A stretch of DNA of 21,497 nt from the NCBI GenBank assembly GCA_007124395.1, contig SLFF01000436.1, positions 1-21,497 of the forward strand. The letters run 5' to 3'. Origin of the DNA: Thermomicrobiaceae bacterium (GTDB lineage: Bacteria > Chloroflexota > Chloroflexia > Thermomicrobiales > Thermomicrobiaceae). Positions 1 to 6,810 of this stretch are shown in pieces (the first letter of the stretch is position 1; each line of letters opens with the position of its first letter). Both the position numbers and the translations under genes were made by a program. The notes beneath the pieces were generated by a model. It ran no database searches. It was not told the origin of the DNA and worked only from the letters and a program-made list of their open reading frames with translations.

Positions 1-1239
1 AGCCAATCGAGCTTCGAGGTCGAATTGGGCGGGGTTTGCCTGAAACATCCAGACACGTTGCTCGATCGTCCCCCGTGGAACATAGTCAGGCATGTCGTCA
101 GCACGTATCGCCCCGAGACGTTCAGCGAATTGATAGGTAACAGGGAAGAGGTACCCCTGTTTGACTGTACCGTTTCGGGTAAATGGCCCATTATCGACCG
201 CGCGCCAAGACAGCGGAATATCTTGCAATGGGATCGGTTGATCGAGATCGGAATAGTCCGTTTCCACTAGGTAGCCTTCAGTCTCCCATCGTAGCTCCGA
301 TGCTTGTGAAGGACGAGGGGCGTCGACATATGTTGATCTGACCTGGCTGACTGCCAGAACCGCTCCTTGGGAATAATGGAAAATAACGTCGCCGGGATGA
401 AGGTTGCGAACAGCCTGATGATGAGAAACGCTTCGGCCAATTCGTGATGTTGCCGGAGCCCAGATATACCCTGCATCACGCTCATATTTATACGTTCCAC
501 CCTGGTTCACCCACCAGAATCTCGGCTGCATTTTGACATCGAGCATTCCAGCGTGGATCAGATAGAGAAACCAGTCGAGTTCCAGATAATCATCTGCGCC
601 GAGCGCCCTACGCAGTGAATCAAGCGATTCCTGAAACTTCTCCAATGTGGAATTCGGTAGTTGAATCTCGTCGAGTACACGTCTTGGCGGGGCATTGTAC
701 AGTCCAAACTCTTCTGGGTGATAGACCATCACCAACCCAGAGGCGATGTTGTAACCGAAACCAGGAATCTCATCGATGAGTTCGGTTCTCTCAGATGGAG
801 TGAGGCTAACGTCGTTGAGAATTCGAAGTGCCTGCCGGACATTTTCCAGTTTGACTTCTTCAGCGTGTTTCAGCGGAGCACCGTAGATTCGCGTGCCTGA
901 TCCCCAGATCGCGTTTCCATGGAAACTAAATCGATCTTCATCGATTGCGGCGTCGAACGTAGCAATCTCTTCCGGACTTATCGACTGCGTATCAGAAAGA
1001 CTGGCGCTATAGATCCGCCCGGTAATGTCCTGCCCGTTGCAGGATGTATATGACTCCAATTGCCAAACCTCGCGATTGAACATCTCCAGGTCAATCGCTT
1101 CAGGGTTTGCAAGCAACGTCCGAAGCTCAGCCGCACGATGACGTCGTATCTTGACCTGCAGTTGGAAAAGCGGATCCTGTCTGAACAACGCGAATGCATC
1201 GGCCAATGTGTTCAGCGTTTTGGGATCGATCTCGACCAT
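1..1239 (-). CDS. EVE-domain McrB-like restriction protein, N-terminal part (gene runs off the left edge)
   Basis: The minus strand is open without a stop from the ATG at 1239 to base 1 (413 codons), so the C-terminus lies outside the window. An in-frame GTG at 1293 could add 18 residues; neither start has a good ribosome site. Residues about 130-190 (key piece IPGFGYNIASGLVMVYHPEEF) resemble the helical segment before EVE modules in McrB-type proteins. Residues 241-375 read as an EVE/PUA-fold module: FWWVNQGGTY, GYIWAP, HPGDVIFHYS and VKQGYLFPV are in order. Residues 396-413 (VWMFQANPAQFDLEARL) look like the start of a second EVE domain (family pattern WxFQANPxxYDL). EVE domains bind modified bases, and in this arrangement they usually precede an AAA+ McrB GTPase of a modification-dependent restriction system. 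That ATPase part is inferred, not seen. Base composition looks less GC-rich than in the neighbours, which fits an acquired defence gene. Family memory only; no search was run. Confidence 0.72.
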   Translation of the reverse strand, partial: MVEIDPKTLNTLADAFALFRQDPLFQLQVKIRRHRAAELRTLLANPEAIDLEMFNREVWQLESYTSCNGQDITGRIYSASLSDTQSISPEEIATFDAAIDEDRFSFHGNAIWGSGTRIYGAPLKHAEEVKLENVRQALRILNDVSLTPSERTELIDEIPGFGYNIASGLVMVYHPEEFGLYNAPPRRVLDEIQLPNSTLEKFQESLDSLRRALGADDYLELDWFLYLIHAGMLDVKMQPRFWWVNQGGTYKYERDAGYIWAPATSRIGRSVSHHQAVRNLHPGDVIFHYSQGAVLAVSQVRSTYVDAPRPSQASELRWETEGYLVETDYSDLDQPIPLQDIPLSWRAVDNGPFTRNGTVKQGYLFPVTYQFAERLGAIRADDMPDYVPRGTIEQRVWMFQANPAQFDLEARLA

Positions 1240-1336
1240 ATACCTGCACCCGGATTCCTCAATAGACTGAAAAACGATACGGTGAAACCTCACGCTACCC
1301 TACCCTGCGCAGGTTGTCGACCACGGTGGGCTATCC

Positions 1337-1366
1337 TTGACAATACAATGGAGTGCCGCTTAGACT
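1337..1366 (+). promoter_or_regulatory. Predicted sigma-70 promoter of dinB
   Basis: A perfect -35 box TTGACA (1337-1342) is followed, after 18 bases, by TAGACT (1361-1366), which matches four of six positions of the -10 consensus. The -10 box touches the SOS-box palindrome at 1367, so a bound repressor would block the polymerase. The dinB start codon lies about 40 bases downstream. Confidence 0.6.
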
Positions 1367-1380
1367 AGAACATATGTTCT
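1367..1380 (+). promoter_or_regulatory. LexA/DinR-type SOS box upstream of dinB
   Basis: AGAACATATGTTCT is a perfect 14-bp palindrome. Its core GAACATATGTTC fits the Gram-positive DinR/LexA consensus (GAAC-N4-GTTC with R-N-R-Y in the centre). It sits immediately after the predicted -10 box and 28 bases before the dinB start, the expected place for LexA control of a damage-inducible polymerase. No lexA gene is in the window, so the regulator itself is inferred. Confidence 0.75.
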
Positions 1381-1408
1381 GATATGTACGGACAGGAGAG
1401 GCCGGGGC

Positions 1409-2662
1409 GTGAAGCAGCCGGGACGCACAATCATCCACGCTGATCTGGACGCCTTTTTCGCCGCGGCTGAGGTCCGGCGGCGGCCAGAGCTGCGAGGCAA
1501 ACCGGTCATCATCGGCGGAAAACCAGGCGGTCGGGGTGTGGTAGCGGCAGCCAGCTACGAGGCCCGGCGCTTCGGGGTTCGCTCTGCCATGCCGATCTCT
1601 CAGGCTGTACGGCTCTGCCCGGACGGGGTCTACCTCTCCGGCGATGGCAGCTACTATCGAGAACTCTCCGATCAGTTCCGGGCTATCCTGCTCGATTTCA
1701 CCGATCTGGTGGAGATGGTCAGCGTCGATGAAGCGTACCTGGATGTCAGTCATTCGGAACGCACACTCGGAACCCCGAGACAGGCGGCCGAATCGATCAA
1801 ACAGCGAGTTCGTGATGAGCTCGAGCTGGTGGTCTCGCTCGGCGTTTCCACGAGTCGGCTGGTCTCCAAGATCGCATCCGATATGGATAAACCGGATGGC
1901 CTCTGCGTGGTGGATCCGGGTAGCGAAGCGGCGTTTCTGGCTGATCTTCCGGTTGGCAAGATGCCGGGTATCGGACCGAAAGCAGTCGAACGCCTGCATG
2001 CCAGCGGTGTGCGAACGCTGGGCCAACTGGCCCATATGCCGTTGCCAGTGATCGAGCCAATTTTTGGCAAACGTGCCGATCAGATCGTCCAGCGGGCGCA
2101 GGGTATCGACGATAAACCGGTCGATCCGGATGGCGGCCCGACTAAATCGATCAGCCATGAGCGCACGTTTGGGGAAGATCTGACCGAACCAGAGGATATA
2201 CGCCGGGAACTCTACCGACTGGCGGAGTCAACCGGCCGGGATATGCGACAGAAGGGACTGCAGGGGTCGGTGGTTGCGGTGAAGCTCCGGTATGCAGATT
2301 TTGAAACCGTCGGAAAGCAGCGCCGGCTGCTCGGCCCGACCAATGCTCACCAGGAGATCATGCCGGTGGCGGAAAAACTGGTCGAAGAGCTGCTCAATAC
2401 CCGGCGAGCGCCGGTGCGGCTGCTCGGGGTGCGGATGTCTACCCTGACGTCCGGTGTGCTGCAGCTCTCGCTGTTCGATCAGCAGGCTCAGCGCCAGCAG
2501 AAGCTCAACCAGGCAATCGATCAACTCACTGAGCGCCACGGCAAGGGGCTGATCACACCGGGGAATCTGCGATCAGTTACCCAGCAACGGAATGAATCAC
2601 GGGAAGATGATCCGGATACCTATGATCGGCGTACCGGGGAACGGCGTGGCCGGGATGAGTGA
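1409..2662 (+). CDS. dinB: DNA polymerase IV (Y-family translesion polymerase)
   Basis: A 417-residue Y-family polymerase that copies past damaged template bases. The start is GTG with AGGAGAG at 1394-1400, eight bases upstream. The palm carries the metal-binding residues D12 (HADLDAFF) and D107/E108 (SVDEAYLD). F17 sits where the steric-gate residue that excludes ribonucleotides is found in this family. YEARRFGVRSAMP (about 50-62) is the conserved finger segment. Residues 183-210 hold the helix-hairpin-helix thumb (GKMPGIGPKAVERL), and the little-finger domain covers roughly 245-350. QLSLF at 352-356 is a standard beta-clamp binding motif, followed by a charged tail longer than usual (to 417) that ends in an R/D/E-rich stretch. 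The SOS box just upstream predicts damage induction. The 3' end overlaps the next small gene. Confidence 0.96.
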   Translation: MKQPGRTIIHADLDAFFAAAEVRRRPELRGKPVIIGGKPGGRGVVAAASYEARRFGVRSAMPISQAVRLCPDGVYLSGDGSYYRELSDQFRAILLDFTDLVEMVSVDEAYLDVSHSERTLGTPRQAAESIKQRVRDELELVVSLGVSTSRLVSKIASDMDKPDGLCVVDPGSEAAFLADLPVGKMPGIGPKAVERLHASGVRTLGQLAHMPLPVIEPIFGKRADQIVQRAQGIDDKPVDPDGGPTKSISHERTFGEDLTEPEDIRRELYRLAESTGRDMRQKGLQGSVVAVKLRYADFETVGKQRRLLGPTNAHQEIMPVAEKLVEELLNTRRAPVRLLGVRMSTLTSGVLQLSLFDQQAQRQQKLNQAIDQLTERHGKGLITPGNLRSVTQQRNESREDDPDTYDRRTGERRGRDE

Positions 2663-2861
2663 GGCAATGCCGGAGCCGATCAGTGACCAGGCAAACATCC
2701 GCTGGGCATGTCATTGTTCGGCCTCACCGATCCTGCTGGCGGTCTACGACCGATCTGGACGGATCGAGGTCAAGGTGGGGGATCGTTACTACATCGCCCA
2801 CGGGCACATTCAGGCGGCCTGCCCACGATGTGGCACCTGGCACACACTGGAGATCCGGTAG
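2655..2861 (+). CDS. Small zinc-ribbon protein, Com-like
   Basis: A protein of 68 residues beginning at ATG 2655, which overlaps the dinB stop by 8 bases and suggests translational coupling. ATG 2667 is an alternative with GTGAGG just upstream, and the frame is open back to an ATG at 2592 without a ribosome site. The sequence contains WACHC near the front and CPRCG near the end. Together with the surrounding short strands this resembles the zinc-binding Com family (Mu-like phage translational regulator; the family pattern is Cys pair, about 20 residues, IxxxCPRC). The spacing between the Cys pairs is longer here, so membership is uncertain. No function should be read from it beyond 'probable small metal-binding, possibly nucleic-acid-binding protein'. 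Because it follows dinB so closely, it would be co-induced by DNA damage. Confidence 0.6.
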   Translation: MSEAMPEPISDQANIRWACHCSASPILLAVYDRSGRIEVKVGDRYYIAHGHIQAACPRCGTWHTLEIR

Positions 2862-3022
2862 CTACCGGTTTCCGACCAGGGGAAACGCAAAGCCCACGCA
2901 CTACGCCAAAGCCAGAGCTCCAGAGAGCCACCATATGGGGATATGAGCGCCAGAGCGCCCTGTCGTGCTGGTCTTTTCGTCACCCTGAACAGGGAGAGAC
3001 GACCGGATCGACCAGCGCCGAT
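2862..3022. other. Non-coding gap after the zinc-ribbon gene
   Basis: I see no convincing gene here. The overlapping open frames have no ribosome sites and no recognisable product. The only structure is a short palindrome CCCTGAACAGGG (2982-2993). No clear terminator ends the dinB transcript, so read-through toward the sigma-like gene is possible. Confidence 0.4.
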
Positions 3023-3053
3023 CAGCAAGTCGACCGCAACAGCTGACTTGCTG
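3023..3053 (+). promoter_or_regulatory. Hairpin abutting a very strong ribosome binding site
   Basis: CAGCAAGTC (3023-3031) and GACTTGCTG (3045-3053) form a perfect 9-bp stem with a 13-base loop. Two bases later begins GGAGGTGAT (3055-3063), an almost complete match to the 16S anti-Shine-Dalgarno sequence, nine bases before the ATG of the sigma-like gene. There is no U-run after the stem, so it is not an intrinsic terminator. A role as a translational or mRNA-stability element is inferred from position only. Confidence 0.45.
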
Positions 3054-3072
3054 TGGAGGTGATAGCCAACCA

Positions 3073-3750
3073 ATGTCTGCGCTACCAGATCATGGAGAAT
3101 CACGATCCTACGGAGATTTCGAATCGACACCAGAGATCGATGCCCGTTTGACCGCGATGGCCCGGCGTGCCCGGATCGATGGTCATACCCGGGATGAGCT
3201 CTACGCGGCACTCGGCTACAAGATCGAGCGGTTCGTCCGTCGCTACCGGTATCGAACGGATCGCCTGGTCATCTGCGAGCCAGAAGATGTCGCCCAGGAG
3301 GCATATCTGGTGTTCTGTAACCTGCTGGATTCATGGCCGGGAGAGGAGAGCTTTTCCGGGTACTTCTTCAGCCGGTTTCCCTGGCGCCTTGCCCGGGCAG
3401 TCGATGTTGCCGAGCGAGGCTGGTCAGCTTCCCGGTTGCTTCCACTGCTGGAGACGGACGACATCATCCCGCCGCTCGACCCGGAGGACCACTTTACGCT
3501 GATAGAGATCGGCGTGATGCTCGATGAGCGGCATCGGCAGGTGCTGGAGCTCCACATCGGACACGCCTTGAAGCTCTCGGAGATTGCCAGGATTCTCGGA
3601 GTTCACCGGCGTACCGTGGAGCGGTACTGGGCCCGGATCAAGGAAGATGTTCGTATCGCGTGGATGGAGCCAGATCGGCCCAGGGATCCGGAACCGAAGC
3701 CCGGACGCCCGAAAAAGCAGGCTGCTGCGCGTCGGGAGCGGCAGAAATGA
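3073..3750 (+). CDS. Sigma-70-family (ECF-like) regulatory protein
   Basis: A protein of 225 residues with the two-part layout of an ECF sigma factor. Residues about 48-115 look like region 2 (EPEDVAQEAYLVF at 69-81 corresponds to the DxxQExF core-binding helix). Residues about 145-195 look like region 4, with a helix-turn-helix (LDERHRQVLELHI, then LSEIARILGVHRRTVERYWARIKED). A basic, proline-rich tail (about 198-225, KPGRPKKQAAARRERQK) is unusual for ECF factors and may contact nucleic acid. No anti-sigma gene is adjacent, and no target promoter can be named. The start is fixed by the excellent GGAGGTGAT at 3055-3063. The gene ends 20 bases before the convergent gatD, with no visible terminator between. 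It could alternatively be a sigma-like transcription factor of a mobile element. Confidence 0.75.
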   Translation: MSALPDHGESRSYGDFESTPEIDARLTAMARRARIDGHTRDELYAALGYKIERFVRRYRYRTDRLVICEPEDVAQEAYLVFCNLLDSWPGEESFSGYFFSRFPWRLARAVDVAERGWSASRLLPLLETDDIIPPLDPEDHFTLIEIGVMLDERHRQVLELHIGHALKLSEIARILGVHRRTVERYWARIKEDVRIAWMEPDRPRDPEPKPGRPKKQAAARRERQK

Positions 3751-3770
3751 GCGGGATGAAACGGCCCGGT

Positions 3771-4499
3771 CTAGCGGGTGACTTCTGCCCGGCGAATCGC
3801 TTCCGCATGGGCAATGACTTCCAGGTCGTCAGCCAGCGGTTCCAGCTCCTGGATGTCATACCGGCGCTGCAGCGCGGCCTGAATCAGGAAATCGGTCACG
3901 GCCGGGTTCTTGGGCAGCAAGGCACCGTGCAGGTAACAGCCGACGGCGTTGTTGCGCACACAGCCTTCCTGGCCATCCTTGCCGTTGTTGCCACGTCCAA
4001 TCCGGACACGACCAAGCGCCTCAGCCGTCGGACCGAGGTAGGTCAGACCACTGTGGTTCTCGAAGCCGACCAGGGATCCAAAGCGATCGCTATCGACCAC
4101 CACATTGCCGATGAATCGCTCCGGGCCAGCTTCCGACCAGGCATCGAAGAATCCGATCCCCGGCAGCTTCGCCTCGCCATACGGATGATAGTGTGTCCCG
4201 AGCAGCTGGTAGCCACCACAGACGGCCAGCATCGGGGCGCCATCCTCCAGCGATTGCCGGAGTACGGTCCCCTTCTCTCCCTGGATATCGCTGGAGACCG
4301 GGATCTGCTCCCGATCCTGTCCCCCACCCCAGAAATAGATGTCCACGGCGTCAGGATCCAGCGCCTGGCCGACGCCGAGCGTGGTGATCTCGGCCTCGAT
4401 CCCGCGCCACCGGGCACGCTGAGCCAGTGCCAGCACGTTGCCGCGGTCACCGTAGATGTTCATCGTATCGCCGTAGAGCCAGCAGATCGTCAATTTCAC
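3771..4499 (-). CDS. gatD: Lipid II isoglutaminyl synthase, glutaminase subunit GatD
   Basis: A 242-residue class I glutamine amidotransferase of the CobB/CobQ type. It hydrolyses glutamine and passes ammonia to MurT, which amidates the D-glutamate of lipid II to D-isoglutamine. The nucleophile is C94 in LAVCGGYQLLG and the catalytic histidine is H191 in YLHGALLPKNP. The glutamine-pocket segment FWGGGQDRE is at 56-64 and the N-terminal YGDTMNIYGDRGN matches GatD proteins. It lies 14 bases after murT on the same strand, the usual pairing, and both products are needed for activity. It is the last gene of the mreB-mreC-murT-gatD run and converges on the sigma-like gene. Confidence 0.95.
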   Translation of the reverse strand: MKLTICWLYGDTMNIYGDRGNVLALAQRARWRGIEAEITTLGVGQALDPDAVDIYFWGGGQDREQIPVSSDIQGEKGTVLRQSLEDGAPMLAVCGGYQLLGTHYHPYGEAKLPGIGFFDAWSEAGPERFIGNVVVDSDRFGSLVGFENHSGLTYLGPTAEALGRVRIGRGNNGKDGQEGCVRNNAVGCYLHGALLPKNPAVTDFLIQAALQRRYDIQELEPLADDLEVIAHAEAIRRAEVTR

Positions 4500-4513
4500 A
4501 GGTCGGCCCTCTC

Positions 4514-5908
4514 CTATGTTTCCCAGAACATCTCAACGACACCGCGCTTGTGCAGCAGCTCTCGCAGGCGCAGCATAGCGGTATAGGTTGGCAGGATGAA
4601 CGCCGTCCGGCCTTCGGGAACCGATTCCACAAACCGGTCCAGCGCCGTATCGAGATCACCCAGCGGGGTAATCCGTGATTCCGGGATGCCGGCGTACTTC
4701 AACCGGACCGCCATATCGCCAGATCGAATCCCGGCGGTCGAGAGTGGTGCTTCAACCTCTGCCAGATGCTCGGCATCTACGTCCCACAACCAGGAGACAT
4801 CCCGGCCATCGGCATCGAGATCATTGATGACGATCATCACCGGGTCCACCATCTCGCTCATCGCCAGGGTCCGGAGCACTTCGTTGAATCCGGTCGGGTT
4901 CTTGATCAGCACCAGCACCAGATGGCGGTTCTCGATCTCCACACGTTCGATCCGGCCAAACGCGGCCTTGAACTCGCCAATCGCCGCCTGAACCACCCAG
5001 CTGGGCATCCCCAGGGTCAGCGCCGTTGCGGCGGCCCCGGCCACGTTGTAGAGGTTGTAGAGGCCAGGCAGGCTGGCATCGAGGTGAAGTGCATCATCGC
5101 CGATACCCAGCGTGAGTTCGCCAGAGTCGAGCCCGTGCAGCTGGATCTCCCGGGCACCGTAATCGAGCGCTGGCCGCTGATAGCCGCACTGTTCGCAGTG
5201 ATAGTCGCCGAGGTGAGAGAGATAGAGCTCGTCGTACACCAGCGATGCCCCGCAACGACGGCAGATCGCCGAATCAGCCGCGTGGGGAAGATGATCGAGC
5301 GTGTACTGGCACTCGGCAAACCCGAAGCTCAGACGCCGGGCGGGAGAGTCCTCACTGATGGCAGCCAGCGTCGGGTCGTCGGCGTTGATCAGAATCGTCT
5401 GCGATGGATCGAGCGTGTTCAGCGTCTCTTTCCAGCTCCGGGCAATCGAATCCAGCTCTCCGTAGCGATCGAGCTGATCACGGAACAGATTGAGCAGCAC
5501 GATCAAACGAGGTTTCGTGCGCCGGACGATTTCCGGGAGCGCGGCTTCATCGGTCTCGATCACCGCAATTTGACCCGATGGAACCCCGGAGAGCGAAACC
5601 TGCTCGGTGAATGCCGCGGTAATTCCACGTACCAGATTGGAGCCAGAGCGATTATGGATGACCCCGAGCCCGGAGCGCTCCAGAATCTCGGCCAGAATCC
5701 GGGATGTCGTTGTTTTGCCGTTGGTTCCGGCCACCACAACACACCCACCCGGTACCCGGGCGGCGAGCTTATCGAGAATATCGTGATCGAGCGCATTTGA
5801 GACAACGCCAGGAAGCGCGGTACCGCCACCACGTCCCAGTCGGCGGATCGAGAGCGCGCTCATCTTGCCGGCGGCGATCGCTAGCCCGAGGCGGAAATCA
5901 CCCATCAC
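4514..5908 (-). CDS. murT: Lipid II isoglutaminyl synthase, Mur-ligase-like subunit MurT
   Basis: A 464-residue Mur-ligase-family protein that activates the lipid II glutamate with ATP and uses ammonia from GatD. The P-loop is GTNGKTTT (61-68). A Cys4 zinc ribbon typical of MurT is inserted in the middle domain: C216-x2-C219 and C238-x2-C241. The C-terminal domain (about 320-455, DUF1727 type) contains DLDADGRDVSWLWDV; D370 corresponds to the aspartate proposed to complete the GatD/MurT catalytic set in Staphylococcus aureus. The first start is GTG at 5908, overlapping the mreC stop as GTGA. An ATG directly after it (5905) would give a TGATG junction; both imply translational coupling with mreC. 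The cytoplasmic complex probably works next to the MreBC elongation machinery. Confidence 0.95.
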   Translation of the reverse strand: MMGDFRLGLAIAAGKMSALSIRRLGRGGGTALPGVVSNALDHDILDKLAARVPGGCVVVAGTNGKTTTSRILAEILERSGLGVIHNRSGSNLVRGITAAFTEQVSLSGVPSGQIAVIETDEAALPEIVRRTKPRLIVLLNLFRDQLDRYGELDSIARSWKETLNTLDPSQTILINADDPTLAAISEDSPARRLSFGFAECQYTLDHLPHAADSAICRRCGASLVYDELYLSHLGDYHCEQCGYQRPALDYGAREIQLHGLDSGELTLGIGDDALHLDASLPGLYNLYNVAGAAATALTLGMPSWVVQAAIGEFKAAFGRIERVEIENRHLVLVLIKNPTGFNEVLRTLAMSEMVDPVMIVINDLDADGRDVSWLWDVDAEHLAEVEAPLSTAGIRSGDMAVRLKYAGIPESRITPLGDLDTALDRFVESVPEGRTAFILPTYTAMLRLRELLHKRGVVEMFWET

Positions 5909-6762
5909 TCGTCATCCTCCACATTCTCCGCATCTTCCACCTCGTCCTGCACGTCATCACTGAGAATCACGGTGACGGACTGCAACGACCGGAAGTCGAG
6001 CACGGGCGTCAACCGGACTGACTGGGTATCCGCCTGCACATCCAGTTCCACCTCTGAGACCTGACCAATGATCAAGCCCGGTGGAACACGGGCGGTTCGT
6101 CCGGAGGTCACTACCAGTTCGCCCTCTTCGACCTCCGCGCTGGCGTCGATATGGCGCATTTCGATCAGCCCACCGGCCTGCCAGCGACCATAGACAACGC
6201 CTTCGGCCCCGGAATCCTGCAACACGCCGCCGATCTGAGCCGAAGCATCGAGAATCAGCGTCACCCGGGCACGATTGGCGTCCACGTTGGTGACCTGCCC
6301 AACGAAGAACTCCGGGCTGACGACTGCCATGCCGGTGCGAATACCAGCATCACGTCCCTGATCGATGATCAGGACCCGATCGACCCCGTTTGGATCTTCG
6401 CTGATGACGTTGGCGGGCACCGGTTCGAGATCCGGAAAGGTTTCCTGAAACTCGAGCTGATTCCGGAGCTGCTGAACCTCTTCTTCGAGAAGCCGGAGTT
6501 CGGCATTCTCCGCCAGCAGTTCATCACGCTCCTGCTGCACTGATTCCAGCTCGGCCTCGATCCCTTCCGGGTTGCTGGAGCCAACCGAACTGGCACTGGA
6601 GCCGACCTGATTGAAGACCCAGACAATGGGGCTGAACATTTGCCCGGCTGGCGAGCGGAGCCAATCGAGCCGATTCTGTGAATCAAGCACGATCAGCCCA
6701 GTGCTGACCACAACAAAGAGAAAGATCAACACAATGGTCTGTCGGAGATTTACCGTGAGCAT
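5905..6762 (-). CDS. mreC: Rod-shape-determining protein MreC
   Basis: A 285-residue elongasome scaffold that links the MreB filaments to the wall-synthesis enzymes outside the membrane. The order is typical: a short cytoplasmic start, one membrane helix at about 9-26 (IVLIFLFVVVSTGLIVL), a coiled coil at about 65-105 rich in E/L/Q, then the two beta-barrel lobes at about 112-268 (GMAVVSPEFFVGQV, VTLILDASAQIGGV, GLIIGQVSEV). The last 15-20 residues are very acidic (DEVEDAENVEDDE). The gene follows mreB by 48 bases and its stop overlaps the murT start. No mreD follows, which departs from the common mreBCD order. Confidence 0.93.
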   Translation of the reverse strand: MLTVNLRQTIVLIFLFVVVSTGLIVLDSQNRLDWLRSPAGQMFSPIVWVFNQVGSSASSVGSSNPEGIEAELESVQQERDELLAENAELRLLEEEVQQLRNQLEFQETFPDLEPVPANVISEDPNGVDRVLIIDQGRDAGIRTGMAVVSPEFFVGQVTNVDANRARVTLILDASAQIGGVLQDSGAEGVVYGRWQAGGLIEMRHIDASAEVEEGELVVTSGRTARVPPGLIIGQVSEVELDVQADTQSVRLTPVLDFRSLQSVTVILSDDVQDEVEDAENVEDDE

Positions 6763-6810
6763 GGGAGGATTTCCAGACCGGATCGCATCATGGACATGGA
6801 GGCAGGCGAC

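Noticed and set aside
3660..4586. 308-codon plus-strand frame opposite gatD.
   Set aside because: It is antisense to gatD, without a ribosome site or any recognisable domain.
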